A DNA stretch of 64,000 nucleotides from JdFR-22 sp964534325 (GTDB lineage Archaea > Halobacteriota > Archaeoglobi > Archaeoglobales > Archaeoglobaceae), in assembly GCA_964534325.1 (NCBI GenBank), contig CAZHOR010000012.1:18057-82056 (forward strand), read 5' to 3'. Both the position numbers and the translations under genes were made by a program. Under the pieces are notes generated by a model. It made no database searches. It was not told the DNA's origin and saw only the letters and a list, made by a program, of their open reading frames with translations. Position 1 is the first letter of the stretch. Every line of letters begins with the position of its first letter. Below, one piece after another: positions 24,788-35,656 of this stretch.

Positions 24788-26062
24788 TTATTTTCTCTTA
24801 TACATATAAGCAAGGACCAGTAGAGCAGCCATTAATACGGTCACAGCCACAACTATCCGGGTTGTTATATCCGGGGACGCTTCAGCAGTTTCAGGTGTTC
24901 CATTAATGCCTGAATCGGTCTCTTCTTTTTGACCAAGGAGGGCATAATGCCCGCTGTGGTTGATGGAGGCGTTCAACACCATTTTACCATCTATTAGTGT
25001 TCCACCGGATAATAAGGTGAGAGCTCCATTATCAAGCTCGTAAAAGCCTGTAGTCGAAGGATCAAGCCCTTCTAAATCTCCGGCATATATTTTTGCCTCC
25101 AATTGTGCTGAGCCCCTGTCGGTAAGGATATCCGGAACAATAGTGATGTTAACTCCTTCACCGAAGCTGATGTATTCCTCTGGGAGTGAAACCTCAAATA
25201 GAGAGAACTTGAATTCTTCTCCGCTCAAACTCAAGTTGCCAAGTTTAAAATTGTTGTAGTAGCTGTCAAAGTTCCTGGCGTAAATCCCTTCTGCCGAGTT
25301 CCCACTGACATTATTTCTGGGGGAGCGGGAAAAGTCAGTAAAAACAGGTGAGCTGGCATTATTGCCGTTTATCTCGTTCCCGCCTGACTCCATCAACAAT
25401 ATTCCGGTCTCGTTAACTGCAAAGCTGTTCTCCTCTATGACGTTATCGATGGAACTCTGTAAGAATATCCCACCCTCGCCTGTGATGTCATTTCCACGTA
25501 ATTCATTCTGTGATGAACCTTTAAGAAATATTCCGACCTTTCTGCTTCCAATACTGTTGTTTTCCACTAGGTTGGAATAAGAGTTCTCCATAAATACACC
25601 GGAATGGTTGATGTGAAGGAACTCGTTGTTGGTTATCCTGGTTCCGTGGCTCCCTGAGACCTTGACACCGAGAGAACACCACTCGAACATGCAGTTGCTC
25701 ACTGTAACATTGTTAACCCCATCCACCACAATCCCGTATATAGTATAGGGAATAAAGAATCCCTCGATGGCCGCACCTTCGGCAAGGACTTGAACTGTGG
25801 GCCCAGGCCTTACCGCAGATATTATGGGATTTTGGGTGCTGGTAAGCTGGATCGACTTGTTGATGACCGGGTTTTCCATATATACTCTATCGTCTTGAAC
25901 TTCTATTATATCTCCATCTTCAGCAGAATTGATCGCTGGCTGGATTGCATTGAAATCACATCCATTTTCACAGACTGTAATCGTCTCACCGTAAACAGGA
26001 GGAACCAGAAGCATTAGAGTCATCAATATTATGATAGAATATAAACTCGATCGCATCCTCAT
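24788..26062 (-). CDS. NosD-like parallel beta-helix surface protein with C-terminal anchor (B)
   Basis: This has the same architecture as the neighbour at 23431. The signal peptide ends near PPVYGE, FNAIQPAINSAEDGD begins the beta-helix, and rungs with SNNV, NEFL and GNDI motifs run to about residue 260. A beta domain, a Thr/Ser/Pro linker and a TM segment (about residues 402-422) ending YKRK follow. I place the start at the ATG at 26062, because a GGAGGTGA ribosome site sits 6 bases before it and overlaps the stop of the giant gene. A GTG at 26071 is also in frame. The two genes must be cotranscribed. Confidence 0.82.
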   Translation of the reverse strand: MRMRSSLYSIIILMTLMLLVPPVYGETITVCENGCDFNAIQPAINSAEDGDIIEVQDDRVYMENPVINKSIQLTSTQNPIISAVRPGPTVQVLAEGAAIEGFFIPYTIYGIVVDGVNNVTVSNCMFEWCSLGVKVSGSHGTRITNNEFLHINHSGVFMENSYSNLVENNSIGSRKVGIFLKGSSQNELRGNDITGEGGIFLQSSIDNVIEENSFAVNETGILLMESGGNEINGNNASSPVFTDFSRSPRNNVSGNSAEGIYARNFDSYYNNFKLGNLSLSGEEFKFSLFEVSLPEEYISFGEGVNITIVPDILTDRGSAQLEAKIYAGDLEGLDPSTTGFYELDNGALTLLSGGTLIDGKMVLNASINHSGHYALLGQKEETDSGINGTPETAEASPDITTRIVVAVTVLMAALLVLAYMYKRK

Positions 26063-26067
26063 TTTAC

Positions 26068-29000
26068 TCACCTCCTCACCACGGTAACATCAAAGGTTCG
26101 ATGGATTTCGTAATTGTAGTTCTGCCTTCCGATAAAGAGGCTTTCTTCAATTTCATCTTTGTCCTTCCAGAAGTAGTGATAAGCTCCATAGGTGTTTTCT
26201 CCGATCTTTCTAAGCTTTATATAGCCGTCTGGAAAGTCTTCGCCCCAGTAATAATTGCAGTCAGCGTATCTACGGGAATCACTGCCCTTTACCATTATAC
26301 AGTTGGCAAAATATTTTGGATCCGGATAGTAGTTTTTGCCGCTATAATCGATGTTCACAGTCCCATCTGTGCTTTCGGAATCGACCAGCGTCCAATCAGG
26401 CCCTTCCTCACCTCTGGGATAACTGCAAACCATACCAAATCCCGTGCAAACACAGTTATAATCAGCTTCTTTGATCCAGAAATTTTGCCATTCACCGTCA
26501 AGACTCCCGCTAAGCGGCACTTTTACTTTAACTGGATTGATATAAACCCAGAGATTTCCTGCATTATCTTCTCTGAGTTTGGTGTGCACAGTCTTAACAT
26601 TGCTCATTTTGGGAGTGATGCTCGTGTCGGAAGAACCTGTAGTGGTCTCTTTAAGACAATATGGGACTGGTTTCTCACACTCTCTGCCATTCCATTCGGC
26701 ACACATGCAGTTACAATATATGCTCTTATCAATACGATTAGTTTTTTGTTTGAAAGTTATGGAAGCATCAGTAGTTTCTCTATCGCTTCTTCTGTCCCAA
26801 ATGGTTTTGGAGTCAAAGTCGTAACCATAGACAACCCCGAATTTGGTGCCATATCTTCCATAAGTGCTATCACTATAGTAGTTGTAGTACTCTTCCCAGT
26901 TGATGGATATGATAAACTCTTCTTTCTTCACTTCGATCCAGGTATCATCGAACACAGAATCTTCGTAGCTCAATCCCTGATACATGGCCCGGATCTTCAC
27001 CACTCCCTCTTTCTTTCCGGCAATGAATTTGAGGGTTGCTTCACCATTCTGGTCGGTCACGGGATTATCAGTCCCTTCGAAAGTCGGTCCCATTGGTTCA
27101 ATCTTGCTGTCCGTTCGGACAAAGGTCTGCACCAGAATCATTTTCCCTTCCAGTGGTTTTCTCTCTCCCTTCTCATTTTCACTATAGAGCGATATGTGGA
27201 TAAGTGTATCTTCTCCGGGGGAGACCTCTTCCTCCTCCGGCGCTATTTCAATTCCAATTCCGGCTATTTTGATAACGGCTTTTTGATGCACTTTCTTGTT
27301 GCCCCTGGCTTTAACGAATATGTCTACTGTGTCCTTTCCTGCTTTGCTGCCCTTATGCAGAACGTAAGTAGCCTCTGCATTCCCATCTCCATCGGTGGTG
27401 GAGTAAACGTAACTGGAGTAGTGTTCAGCTCCCCCTTCAGCCTTAACATATCCTCTGTCGGTGATATGGTCAAAGTAAACTCTGGCACCCTCTACAGGAT
27501 TTCCTTTGCAGTCAACAACCCTGACTTTAATGTTGGCTTCGTTCTTTCCCTCCTCCAGGGTTACAGTGTCAGGATCGAGTGTCAGCGAGATGATGGGATC
27601 CCTGGGAGGGAGCTTGTTCATTTCCCACGCCCTGATGGTAGCCCCGACATCTCCCTGAGAGAATATGAGGGTGGAAAGTACGGAATCTTTATTACTTCCA
27701 CTGGTTGAAGCTCTTTGCACAGCTTGTACCCTGTCAACATCGAGAAGGGTCGAAGTCATAACATATTTGCTTCCTAAGGTTGAGTGGGAAAATGACAGGA
27801 TATAGTCGGCGTTGACCATCTTTCCGGCTGCGGAGAAATCCACTTCAGCACCTGGATTCTCCACCAACAATTGCTCCTGCTCAGCAAGGACATTTCGCAC
27901 GTCAGAGTATGAGTATATCATTACGTTTGTAGAGCTTTGCTTTATCATCCTCTGGTACTTTGTCACCAGCTCCTGATCGACCTGACTAATGTTCCATGGG
28001 GGTCCAACCATCAAATACACTTTGGGCTTAGAGCAGCTGTCCTGGTTCTCCTGGAAAGAAATAGAATTTAATGATGAGGTTAGACTATTGGATTGTCCAA
28101 TTGAGCCGTAATCATAACTGCTCATGGATAGCCCCATATCCTCCATTTCCTGTTCGGAAAGAGTGACTCCTGTATCCCTTAAAATGATATTTCTGCGCAC
28201 TTCTTCTCCGCACTTTAGGGCAATAGGAGTGAATGGAATGTTGAACACTCTTCCATCACCACCATACGCTTTGCCCACTAAATAGTAGTCTCCCGGTGGC
28301 GCGTTGATGGAATATGATGAATGACCACCCTCGATTTCTTTATCTATTATTTCCAGTGTTTTTGCGTCTATCAATTGTATCTGGCTCAAGTAAATGGAGG
28401 AGAAGGAGCCGAAAATGTATCTGCCCGAAAGTTTACCGGATTCTCTGCAGATATCGAAGGTTTGCATATCTTCCGCCAGAAGATCTCCCTCGTCACTGTA
28501 AACATCACTTCTGACCACATAGGTCCCGTTCTTCCAGCTGGAGCCTATCTTCCCGGTGAATACGGTAGAGAACTCGCTGGCTAACGGAATGTAATCCTTG
28601 CCCCAAATACTCTCGCTCATCGCTGGAAGGTAGAGCCTGTTGTGATCGGGATCTTCCAGGGAGATAAAGACCGTTCCGTTATGAGATTCGGTCCCGGGGG
28701 TCAGCGCATGCTCTATTATAACCTCTTCCCCATCTGTGAAGACCTGATCAACATAAATTCTGGTGGATACATGGGGATTGTAATATATCTTCTCTGTGGA
28801 AAGTGCAATAGGATGAGTGTCTCCTTTCTCTACGATCTTGCCCACCATAGCATAGGTTCCGGGAGCGAAACCCTCAAACTCAATTGAGTCAGGAAGCCTG
28901 CCGTAGTGGTTGTTCTTCAGATAATAAGCATCAAGAGTTTGCTGCTCACCCCAATCCGGGTAGTAGCGTATAGTGCCATCGGGACCAAGCAGATATATGT

Positions 29001-32000
29001 AAGCGTCAAAACTACTTTCATTGGTTATGCCATCTATTTTGACGTAGAATTCCAGCTCTTCGCCTTCCGCTATCGACTTATCAAGGGTAAAGACTTCGAT
29101 CTGAGGAGCCTGAGTATCCATTAAGGGCATCAGGTTCAGGTTCTTTATTCTCCACTCTTCTGTATCTTTACCCTGAGAATTGTTGACGTGAATGAAGGAT
29201 AGGATGTTCTGGCCATCGGGGACCAGAGCATCGGCAGACATGTTAAATTCATAGGTAGTCCATCCCGAAGTGTTCATCGAGCCGATAAACATCCCACTAT
29301 CTGTATAATTTTCCACTGTTTTGTTTCCCTTATCTTCTTTGAGGAATTTGTTGATATAGACATCAACTTTTCCATTAACATCCGCCTCTAAGGTCAATTT
29401 GTGGTCAACACTCCTTCCCATGAAAGAAAATGCAACATCTTCCGGAAATTCAGGCGTACCTGCAGAGTCTACTTCACCCAGTGCGAGGGGGACCACTTCA
29501 AATGACACTTCGCCTCTGCCTTTCATGCCATAGTACTCTTCCCCATTAAGCAACAGGTTATGCTCTCCAAGAGTCAACCCCTTGATAGTAATGGAGGATG
29601 AGGGGTTTATTGATACTGGATCAGAACCATCAATTATGTATGATGCTCTTTCCAGCGGCACAGATGACGTATAGCTGAGAGCGATCTCTCTATCAGTGTA
29701 TCTCTTGTCTTTAGGAGATGTGATGGTAATATCGAACTCTAATTCCTCTTCCTCGACCTCTTCAAGAGGCTCTTGTACGGTAAATCCAGAACCGCCTCCA
29801 CCTCCACTACTCCCGCCGGTCGATACGGATATAGTGAAGTTCACCATATCGGAGTTGACATTTCCAGCTGTGTCGTTAACGTAAACAACCACGGAGTGTT
29901 GACCGTTCGACAGCCCGGTTATGGTGGTGTTGGGTTTAAACGAAACATTTGATTTATTATCGAGACTATACCACCAGCTGTGCACGTCATTGTCAAGAGA
30001 ATGAACTTTTAGGTGAACGTAATTCGCTCCGTAACTCTTACCTTCTACGGGAGCGATAATGGAAATGCTGGGGGGTGTAGTGTCATTACCCAGTGCAGTC
30101 AAGGGGTGATAATCCCCTCCATTGATTATATCGCCGCTGGAGTTGTAGGGTATCTGAGTATCTCCTAACCCGTCTTCTCCTTCTGTGTCTGCTCCTGCGT
30201 AATCGTGCCAGTAATTACCGCCCAGGTAGGAGCCCCCGATGATGTTGGTGCCGGGAGTCCTGGTAATGTTCCAAAAGTTGTGTCCTCCATCCTGGGCAGA
30301 GTCATGTCTCCTGTCATATGCGTTTCCGGAGCTGTTGAAATAGTTGTTGTATACGGTGTTATTGTTGGAGTGAGCACCGAACATGTAAATTCCGTAGGTC
30401 TGTCCACCGGTCCAATCATAGTGTGTGGGTATGGTAGTGGCCAGTATGTAATTGGAGTGAACTGTGTTCTCATCTGCTTCTATAAATCTTATTCCACTTC
30501 CTCTGTCACAAGCTTCATATATGGGACTGAGGTCATAAGAGGGACCGTTATCCGTTATGTTGGAGTGTGATACTGTATTTTCATGAGAGTGGTCAAGTCT
30601 TATCCCCTCACACCAGTTGGTCTCTATTAAGCAGTTCTCCACTTTAGAGTTAGCGGTATTTCCAAAATTGATTCCCATTGACTCAGAATCTTCATCACCG
30701 TTGTTCATTATCCATGAATCTCTTATGGTTATATTGGTAGAATCATAGGCGGATATGCCGGCAATATGGTTATCGTGGGTATAAACATTATCAACTGTAA
30801 CATTAGTGTTGTTGTAAAGCAATATTCCGTGGGAGTTGTCCTGTAAACTCAGTGACCTTATGGTGACGTTTTGACAGTTAATACAGGCTACAAATCCTGC
30901 ATCATCGTAATCGATTATGTCGTTCGATATATTCACTAAATAGTAAATCTTCTTCTCTTCGCCTTCCACCACAATGGTGTTAGATGGGTCGATATGGTGA
31001 TTGAAGTCGCCAAAAGAAGGTGCGTTTGTACTAACTGTGGGTGGAGGGTAAATATAGAAGTGATAGGAGTTGTTGGCCATGCGATTGTTCTTCATGGTTA
31101 AATTTGTGGTGGAGATATAAGATGATGAGGTCTCGATGTATATGCCTTTGTACTTCATTTCTATGGTATTGTTGTTGACTATGCAGTTGTTTGCATACCT
31201 TAGTCTTATACCTATATCCAGCGGGTGAGGAAGACCTTCTCCTCCAATTATGGTGTTATTGTCAATGCGATTATTATCTGAATTTACGGTTATTCCCCCA
31301 TATCCGGTCATTGTGTTCCCGGATATCACATTATGGTCAAAACCATTGTCAATTCTTATGAAGGGACTGGGGTAAGTCAGGGTTCTGTTAAATGTATTGT
31401 TCTCTATTCTATTATAAAGAGGGATATCATAAGGTAATACAGAGTCATAACCCACAATTATGGGTATACTTCTCCTGGTGGTGAAGTTGTTGTCAGCTAT
31501 GGTGTTATATTTGGCATTCCAGATGGTCACCCCATCATTGAACTCATTTCCAGATATGGTATTCCCGTTGGAGTTCAATACCATTAGGACTCCATAACTG
31601 TTGTTAAGAAAGATATTCTCCCTGACGATATTATTGCTGCAACCGTGATGGGCTCGGTGATATGCGCCCCCGTAGTATGAATAAGAAGTCCAGCCGATTC
31701 TTACTCCTGCAGCTGTTCCATAAAAATTACTACCCGAGTAGGTTGAGTTGGTGATCAAGAATCCCTGGATAATGCTGCCAGCTTCAGTCAGTGTAAACCC
31801 GGAACCGGTCTTATTTGCGTTAAGATGCGGCCTATCCAAACCAGTGATGTTGAGGCTCTTGTTGACCAGCACATTTTCTTTATAAGTTCCATTGCAAACG
31901 ATTATGGTGTCTCCATCTATGGAAGCGTTGACAGCGTCCTGTATCTTGCTGAAGTTGGCTTCGCAGTCCAGTCCATCATCATCCACTATCCACACTACAT

Positions 32001-35000
32001 TGTCCCTTATGGTGGTGAAGTTGTACACTGAGCTGTTGGAGTAGAGGTTGGAGTTGTCCCTATTGTAGGAGTAAACTCTGTAGTAGTAGGTAGAGTTCCC
32101 CTGTAGGTCTGTGAGGGTGATCTCCGGGTTGAGGGTATTATTGTGCCATTCCGACCATAAACCACTGGACAGATTTTGATTTACGCTGTAGAGGATGCGG
32201 TTGTTGCTCCCCATGTTGGTCTGCCAGCTTATGGTTACGCTGTTGTTGGTAGGAGTGCCTTGCTGGATGTTGGTTATAACCGGTGCTTCCTCAAAGGTGA
32301 GGATCATGGGGTAGTAATCTTTGGCTGAACTTTCTCCCGGTCCACCATATATGTCGTAGGGAGTATCCCCGATACCATCCGAATTGTTATCCAGCCCGGT
32401 ATAATCGCCCCAGTAGTTACCGGTATAGTTGCTGAAGGTTGTACCGTTGTATTCGTATGAAACTAATGAAGTGGAATTCCAGTGATTGGAGAAGGAGGGG
32501 TCGTGACCGTTCTCTCCATTTTCGATCAAGTGGTTGAGATAAACCGTATTATTGTAGCAGGTATAATCGCCTTCATATTGCCCAATCCCAATTCCCAAAC
32601 CATTTTGGGCGCAATTGTTTCGGATGATGGTGTTGTGGCTACACTGGTGGAACAATTTAATACCTTTTCCGTTATCAAGGGCTGTATTGCTGTCCACCAG
32701 ATTATCGGTTGAATTGTATAGATAGTAGCCGTAATTATTTTCTGTGGCGTTGTTGGAGGTGATATTGTTGTTAATGGAGGAGTCGAGGTAGATTCCGTAG
32801 TCGTTATGGGTAAAGACGTTATTTTCTACTCTGGAATCGGTAGTATTGAGGAAATAAATACTCTTACTATTGTGGGAAAAGGTGGAATCCCTAACGGTGA
32901 TGTTTTGGGAGTTTATACAGTAAACAAGACCTGCATTTGAGCTTGAATCTATTAAAAGATCTGAAACGCTAAATAAGTAGTAAATGGATCTTCCTTGCAC
33001 TAAATTGGTAGTATCGATATGATTGTAGAAACCAGTGGAGTCATCAGCATCTATATCAAAGTTGTAGGTGTTATCGGTCATCTGGTTGTTCCTGAGGGTG
33101 TTGTTGGCAGAATCGTCGAGGTATATGCCATATCTGTTGTCCTGGAGGTAGTTGTTCTCTATCAGCCCATTATGGGTATTTTGGTAGTGGATACCGTGAT
33201 ACCAGTCGGTAGCGGTGACATTCATCACAGTAACGTTATCCAGTGAGTTATCGCTTACGTACACGCCATAGGTGCCGTGAGTATCAAGTCCGTCTATGAA
33301 GAAATTATGAGCATCGAATACCACGTCACTGGAGTTAATGGTTATACATTTTGGGGAAGAGCTGTTCGTAATATTGTTTGTAAGGTGATAATAACCGGGA
33401 TAGCTTATTACAGAGCAGTTGGATACTGCTGTGGTGGTTGAGAAGTAGACTATTTCATCTGAGTTGGTGTTTCCTGCAGTGTCCTCTGCAAAGATCCTTA
33501 CCCAGTGATTACCGTCAGAAAGTGATGTACTATTAACATAATAGCCATTTTCATAATTCAGAGTTATGTTGGTTCCATCGATTTGGGCTTTCACTTCAGA
33601 TATTCCAGAGGCGTCTGTCGCAGTCACGTTTATGTAGATGGTGGATGCCAGATAGGTGGTGTTCTGGGGAGAGATTATTGATACTGAGGGGGGAATGCTG
33701 TCTATTCCTGTTAAAGCAAGCGGCAGGTAATCTGTGTTATTGGCATTTAGTTCATATGGATTGTCGCAGAAACTATCTCCGTTGTCGTCGGCGCATCCCT
33801 GGCTGTGTCCCGTTCCGTTGGGCCAGAACCATGCATTCCCTCCCAAACGGTTACCACCAATGATATTGGTTCCAGTGGTATTGGTGGTGTTCCAGGTGTT
33901 TGAATAGGAGGACGAAACATAGAAATTCTTGGTGTTGTTGAAGATGTTGTTGTATATGGAAGAACCAGTGCCCCATAAGTATAAACCGTAGTCACTATTC
34001 ATGCTTACAGTGTTGTTCCTGATTATGTGGCCATTATAAGACGCTTCTATTCCACAGAACCCGTTTCCTTTGACTATATTGTCTTCTACTATATTATTCT
34101 TTGAGGCAAAAGCAATGCCAGACAAAGTATTTGAATTAACAATGTTTCCAGTTATTGTATTATTTTCAGAAAAAATTGATATTCCCTGATAACTATATTC
34201 ACCGTTTGCACTTACATTACAGTTCTTTATGGTTGTATTGTCGCAATTATAATAAATCCAGATACCAGGGCCCTGATTGTCTGTTATATTACAATCTTTG
34301 ATACTGTTATCAACTGAGTAAGTTTCAGCATAAATACCTCCAAAAGCACCGTTTTTAGTGATAGTAATATTTTTGAAGACATTGTTACTGGATGCTTCAA
34401 GGTTAATACCAGAGTGGGGATTACGAGAGTTTTTGGCGTTCAATATGGTGTTATGATTTGAATTTATAAGGGAAATTCCGTAGATATTGTTGGATGCGTT
34501 TAACTCTTCCACAGAACAGCCATCAGTTTCATACAAATAAAGCCCGTGTCCATATTGGTTTCCGTATTTGTTGTTTGTAAGGCTTAAATTCCTTAGCACC
34601 ATTTCAGAGCAGTTTATAAGAGTGACTTTGCCCACATTGCTGACTCTTGGAGCATCTAAAGCCAAATTCTCAATTACTAAACCGGTCTCGTTTACGTAAT
34701 GGTAGTAGTAATCCCCGTTTACCTTATTATCGGTGAAAGTGTTGTAATATGAATTGGGTACAATATAAATTCCAAATCTATCACTATCACTGATTTCGTT
34801 ATTTAATATAACGTTATTATTACTGGAAGATTCAAGTCTGATACCAATATCGTTTTTAGTGATGTTATTATTGGAGATGTTACAATAATTCGCTCCGTAG
34901 AGATGAACCCCGTATTCGTAGCCATCTTTTGCATCCTTAATTGTTAAATCACTAATGTTAACATGGTCAGAGGTGACATAAAATACAGTATTGGAAGACC

Positions 35001-35286
35001 TACCCCTTACAATACAATTATCAGAACCGTTTTCTGACACGATCGTCAGCCGTTTCTCTACATCTACGTTCTCAGTATAAGTTCCATCCCTGACGATAAC
35101 AGTATCACCGTGATTAGCAGCACCTACAGCTTCATTAATGCTTGAGTTGCACGCAATTCCATCAATAGAACTCGGACTATCGTCTACACAATAAGTTTCT
35201 GCCGAAGCGATACCTATACTCAAGCAAAATATAATAGTGAGAACCAAGCTAAAACTCACAATAAATGAATATCTACCATCAAACAT
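26068..35286 (-). CDS. Giant secreted multidomain beta-helix protein (~3070 residues)
   Basis: A signal peptide (to about residue 30, ending IASAE) leads into a first NosD-like beta-helix (about 35-525), a beta-sandwich domain (about 530-625), a second beta-helix (about 640-1000), an FN3-like domain (about 1003-1095), a third beta-helix (about 1100-1735) and another beta-sandwich. A glycine-rich linker follows near 1830, then several beta domains (1850-2400). A CsgG/TolB-N-like segment (about 2420-2560) comes next, then two Big_1-like Ig domains (about 2565-2790) and a cysteine-containing end. No C-terminal TM is visible, unlike the two genes behind it. The start ATG at 35286 has a GGGGGAG site; a GTG at 35295 is in frame. 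Confidence 0.85.
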   Translation of the reverse strand: MFDGRYSFIVSFSLVLTIIFCLSIGIASAETYCVDDSPSSIDGIACNSSINEAVGAANHGDTVIVRDGTYTENVDVEKRLTIVSENGSDNCIVRGRSSNTVFYVTSDHVNISDLTIKDAKDGYEYGVHLYGANYCNISNNNITKNDIGIRLESSSNNNVILNNEISDSDRFGIYIVPNSYYNTFTDNKVNGDYYYHYVNETGLVIENLALDAPRVSNVGKVTLINCSEMVLRNLSLTNNKYGNQYGHGLYLYETDGCSVEELNASNNIYGISLINSNHNTILNAKNSRNPHSGINLEASSNNVFKNITITKNGAFGGIYAETYSVDNSIKDCNITDNQGPGIWIYYNCDNTTIKNCNVSANGEYSYQGISIFSENNTITGNIVNSNTLSGIAFASKNNIVEDNIVKGNGFCGIEASYNGHIIRNNTVSMNSDYGLYLWGTGSSIYNNIFNNTKNFYVSSSYSNTWNTTNTTGTNIIGGNRLGGNAWFWPNGTGHSQGCADDNGDSFCDNPYELNANNTDYLPLALTGIDSIPPSVSIISPQNTTYLASTIYINVTATDASGISEVKAQIDGTNITLNYENGYYVNSTSLSDGNHWVRIFAEDTAGNTNSDEIVYFSTTTAVSNCSVISYPGYYHLTNNITNSSSPKCITINSSDVVFDAHNFFIDGLDTHGTYGVYVSDNSLDNVTVMNVTATDWYHGIHYQNTHNGLIENNYLQDNRYGIYLDDSANNTLRNNQMTDNTYNFDIDADDSTGFYNHIDTTNLVQGRSIYYLFSVSDLLIDSSSNAGLVYCINSQNITVRDSTFSHNSKSIYFLNTTDSRVENNVFTHNDYGIYLDSSINNNITSNNATENNYGYYLYNSTDNLVDSNTALDNGKGIKLFHQCSHNTIIRNNCAQNGLGIGIGQYEGDYTCYNNTVYLNHLIENGENGHDPSFSNHWNSTSLVSYEYNGTTFSNYTGNYWGDYTGLDNNSDGIGDTPYDIYGGPGESSAKDYYPMILTFEEAPVITNIQQGTPTNNSVTISWQTNMGSNNRILYSVNQNLSSGLWSEWHNNTLNPEITLTDLQGNSTYYYRVYSYNRDNSNLYSNSSVYNFTTIRDNVVWIVDDDGLDCEANFSKIQDAVNASIDGDTIIVCNGTYKENVLVNKSLNITGLDRPHLNANKTGSGFTLTEAGSIIQGFLITNSTYSGSNFYGTAAGVRIGWTSYSYYGGAYHRAHHGCSNNIVRENIFLNNSYGVLMVLNSNGNTISGNEFNDGVTIWNAKYNTIADNNFTTRRSIPIIVGYDSVLPYDIPLYNRIENNTFNRTLTYPSPFIRIDNGFDHNVISGNTMTGYGGITVNSDNNRIDNNTIIGGEGLPHPLDIGIRLRYANNCIVNNNTIEMKYKGIYIETSSSYISTTNLTMKNNRMANNSYHFYIYPPPTVSTNAPSFGDFNHHIDPSNTIVVEGEEKKIYYLVNISNDIIDYDDAGFVACINCQNVTIRSLSLQDNSHGILLYNNTNVTVDNVYTHDNHIAGISAYDSTNITIRDSWIMNNGDEDSESMGINFGNTANSKVENCLIETNWCEGIRLDHSHENTVSHSNITDNGPSYDLSPIYEACDRGSGIRFIEADENTVHSNYILATTIPTHYDWTGGQTYGIYMFGAHSNNNTVYNNYFNSSGNAYDRRHDSAQDGGHNFWNITRTPGTNIIGGSYLGGNYWHDYAGADTEGEDGLGDTQIPYNSSGDIINGGDYHPLTALGNDTTPPSISIIAPVEGKSYGANYVHLKVHSLDNDVHSWWYSLDNKSNVSFKPNTTITGLSNGQHSVVVYVNDTAGNVNSDMVNFTISVSTGGSSGGGGGSGFTVQEPLEEVEEEELEFDITITSPKDKRYTDREIALSYTSSVPLERASYIIDGSDPVSINPSSSITIKGLTLGEHNLLLNGEEYYGMKGRGEVSFEVVPLALGEVDSAGTPEFPEDVAFSFMGRSVDHKLTLEADVNGKVDVYINKFLKEDKGNKTVENYTDSGMFIGSMNTSGWTTYEFNMSADALVPDGQNILSFIHVNNSQGKDTEEWRIKNLNLMPLMDTQAPQIEVFTLDKSIAEGEELEFYVKIDGITNESSFDAYIYLLGPDGTIRYYPDWGEQQTLDAYYLKNNHYGRLPDSIEFEGFAPGTYAMVGKIVEKGDTHPIALSTEKIYYNPHVSTRIYVDQVFTDGEEVIIEHALTPGTESHNGTVFISLEDPDHNRLYLPAMSESIWGKDYIPLASEFSTVFTGKIGSSWKNGTYVVRSDVYSDEGDLLAEDMQTFDICRESGKLSGRYIFGSFSSIYLSQIQLIDAKTLEIIDKEIEGGHSSYSINAPPGDYYLVGKAYGGDGRVFNIPFTPIALKCGEEVRRNIILRDTGVTLSEQEMEDMGLSMSSYDYGSIGQSNSLTSSLNSISFQENQDSCSKPKVYLMVGPPWNISQVDQELVTKYQRMIKQSSTNVMIYSYSDVRNVLAEQEQLLVENPGAEVDFSAAGKMVNADYILSFSHSTLGSKYVMTSTLLDVDRVQAVQRASTSGSNKDSVLSTLIFSQGDVGATIRAWEMNKLPPRDPIISLTLDPDTVTLEEGKNEANIKVRVVDCKGNPVEGARVYFDHITDRGYVKAEGGAEHYSSYVYSTTDGDGNAEATYVLHKGSKAGKDTVDIFVKARGNKKVHQKAVIKIAGIGIEIAPEEEEVSPGEDTLIHISLYSENEKGERKPLEGKMILVQTFVRTDSKIEPMGPTFEGTDNPVTDQNGEATLKFIAGKKEGVVKIRAMYQGLSYEDSVFDDTWIEVKKEEFIISINWEEYYNYYSDSTYGRYGTKFGVVYGYDFDSKTIWDRRSDRETTDASITFKQKTNRIDKSIYCNCMCAEWNGRECEKPVPYCLKETTTGSSDTSITPKMSNVKTVHTKLREDNAGNLWVYINPVKVKVPLSGSLDGEWQNFWIKEADYNCVCTGFGMVCSYPRGEEGPDWTLVDSESTDGTVNIDYSGKNYYPDPKYFANCIMVKGSDSRRYADCNYYWGEDFPDGYIKLRKIGENTYGAYHYFWKDKDEIEESLFIGRQNYNYEIHRTFDVTVVRR

Positions 35287-35566
35287 ACCCCACACTCCCC
35301 CTCACATATAACTCCTCTCGATAACGAATCCAAGCCTTCCTACCCATACTACCACCCAAAGAACCTCTCAAGGAATTCGCACAAACATCAATCAGATTAA
35401 CTGTGAAACTGTGCAAATACCAAATCCTCTTGGATAATAAAGCCATTAATAATAAAAAATTTTTCATTTTTCACAGGAATTATTATCATAATAGCTCAAA
35501 TGTTTTCGATGGAGGCATAGATAAGCTTTAATTGTTATATTCGGTTCATACCTCAATTTTCGACCA

Positions 35567-35582
35567 AAAGTTTTATATAGAA
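35567..35582 (+). promoter_or_regulatory. Strong TATA box of the thermosome gene
   Basis: CCAAAAGTTTTATATAG fits an archaeal BRE plus TATA pair (purine-rich AAAAG just upstream of TTTATATA). It lies about 85 bases before the start codon, giving a leader of roughly 50-55 bases. This is the best core promoter in the window. Confidence 0.6.
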
Positions 35583-35656
35583 CCCCTAATCCAACGAATT
35601 GTAATAAGACAGGAAATAGCTCAAAACGTTAAAAAAACACTTTTGGAGGTGATTTG

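Noticed and set aside
26101..27708. A 535-codon plus-strand frame inside the giant gene
   Set aside because: It lies opposite a continuous coding frame with clear domains. It has no recognisable motif and arises from codon bias on the complementary strand.
35654..35656. TTG as thermosome start
   Set aside because: The ATG three bases later has better spacing from GGAGGTGAT and matches the family N-terminus.
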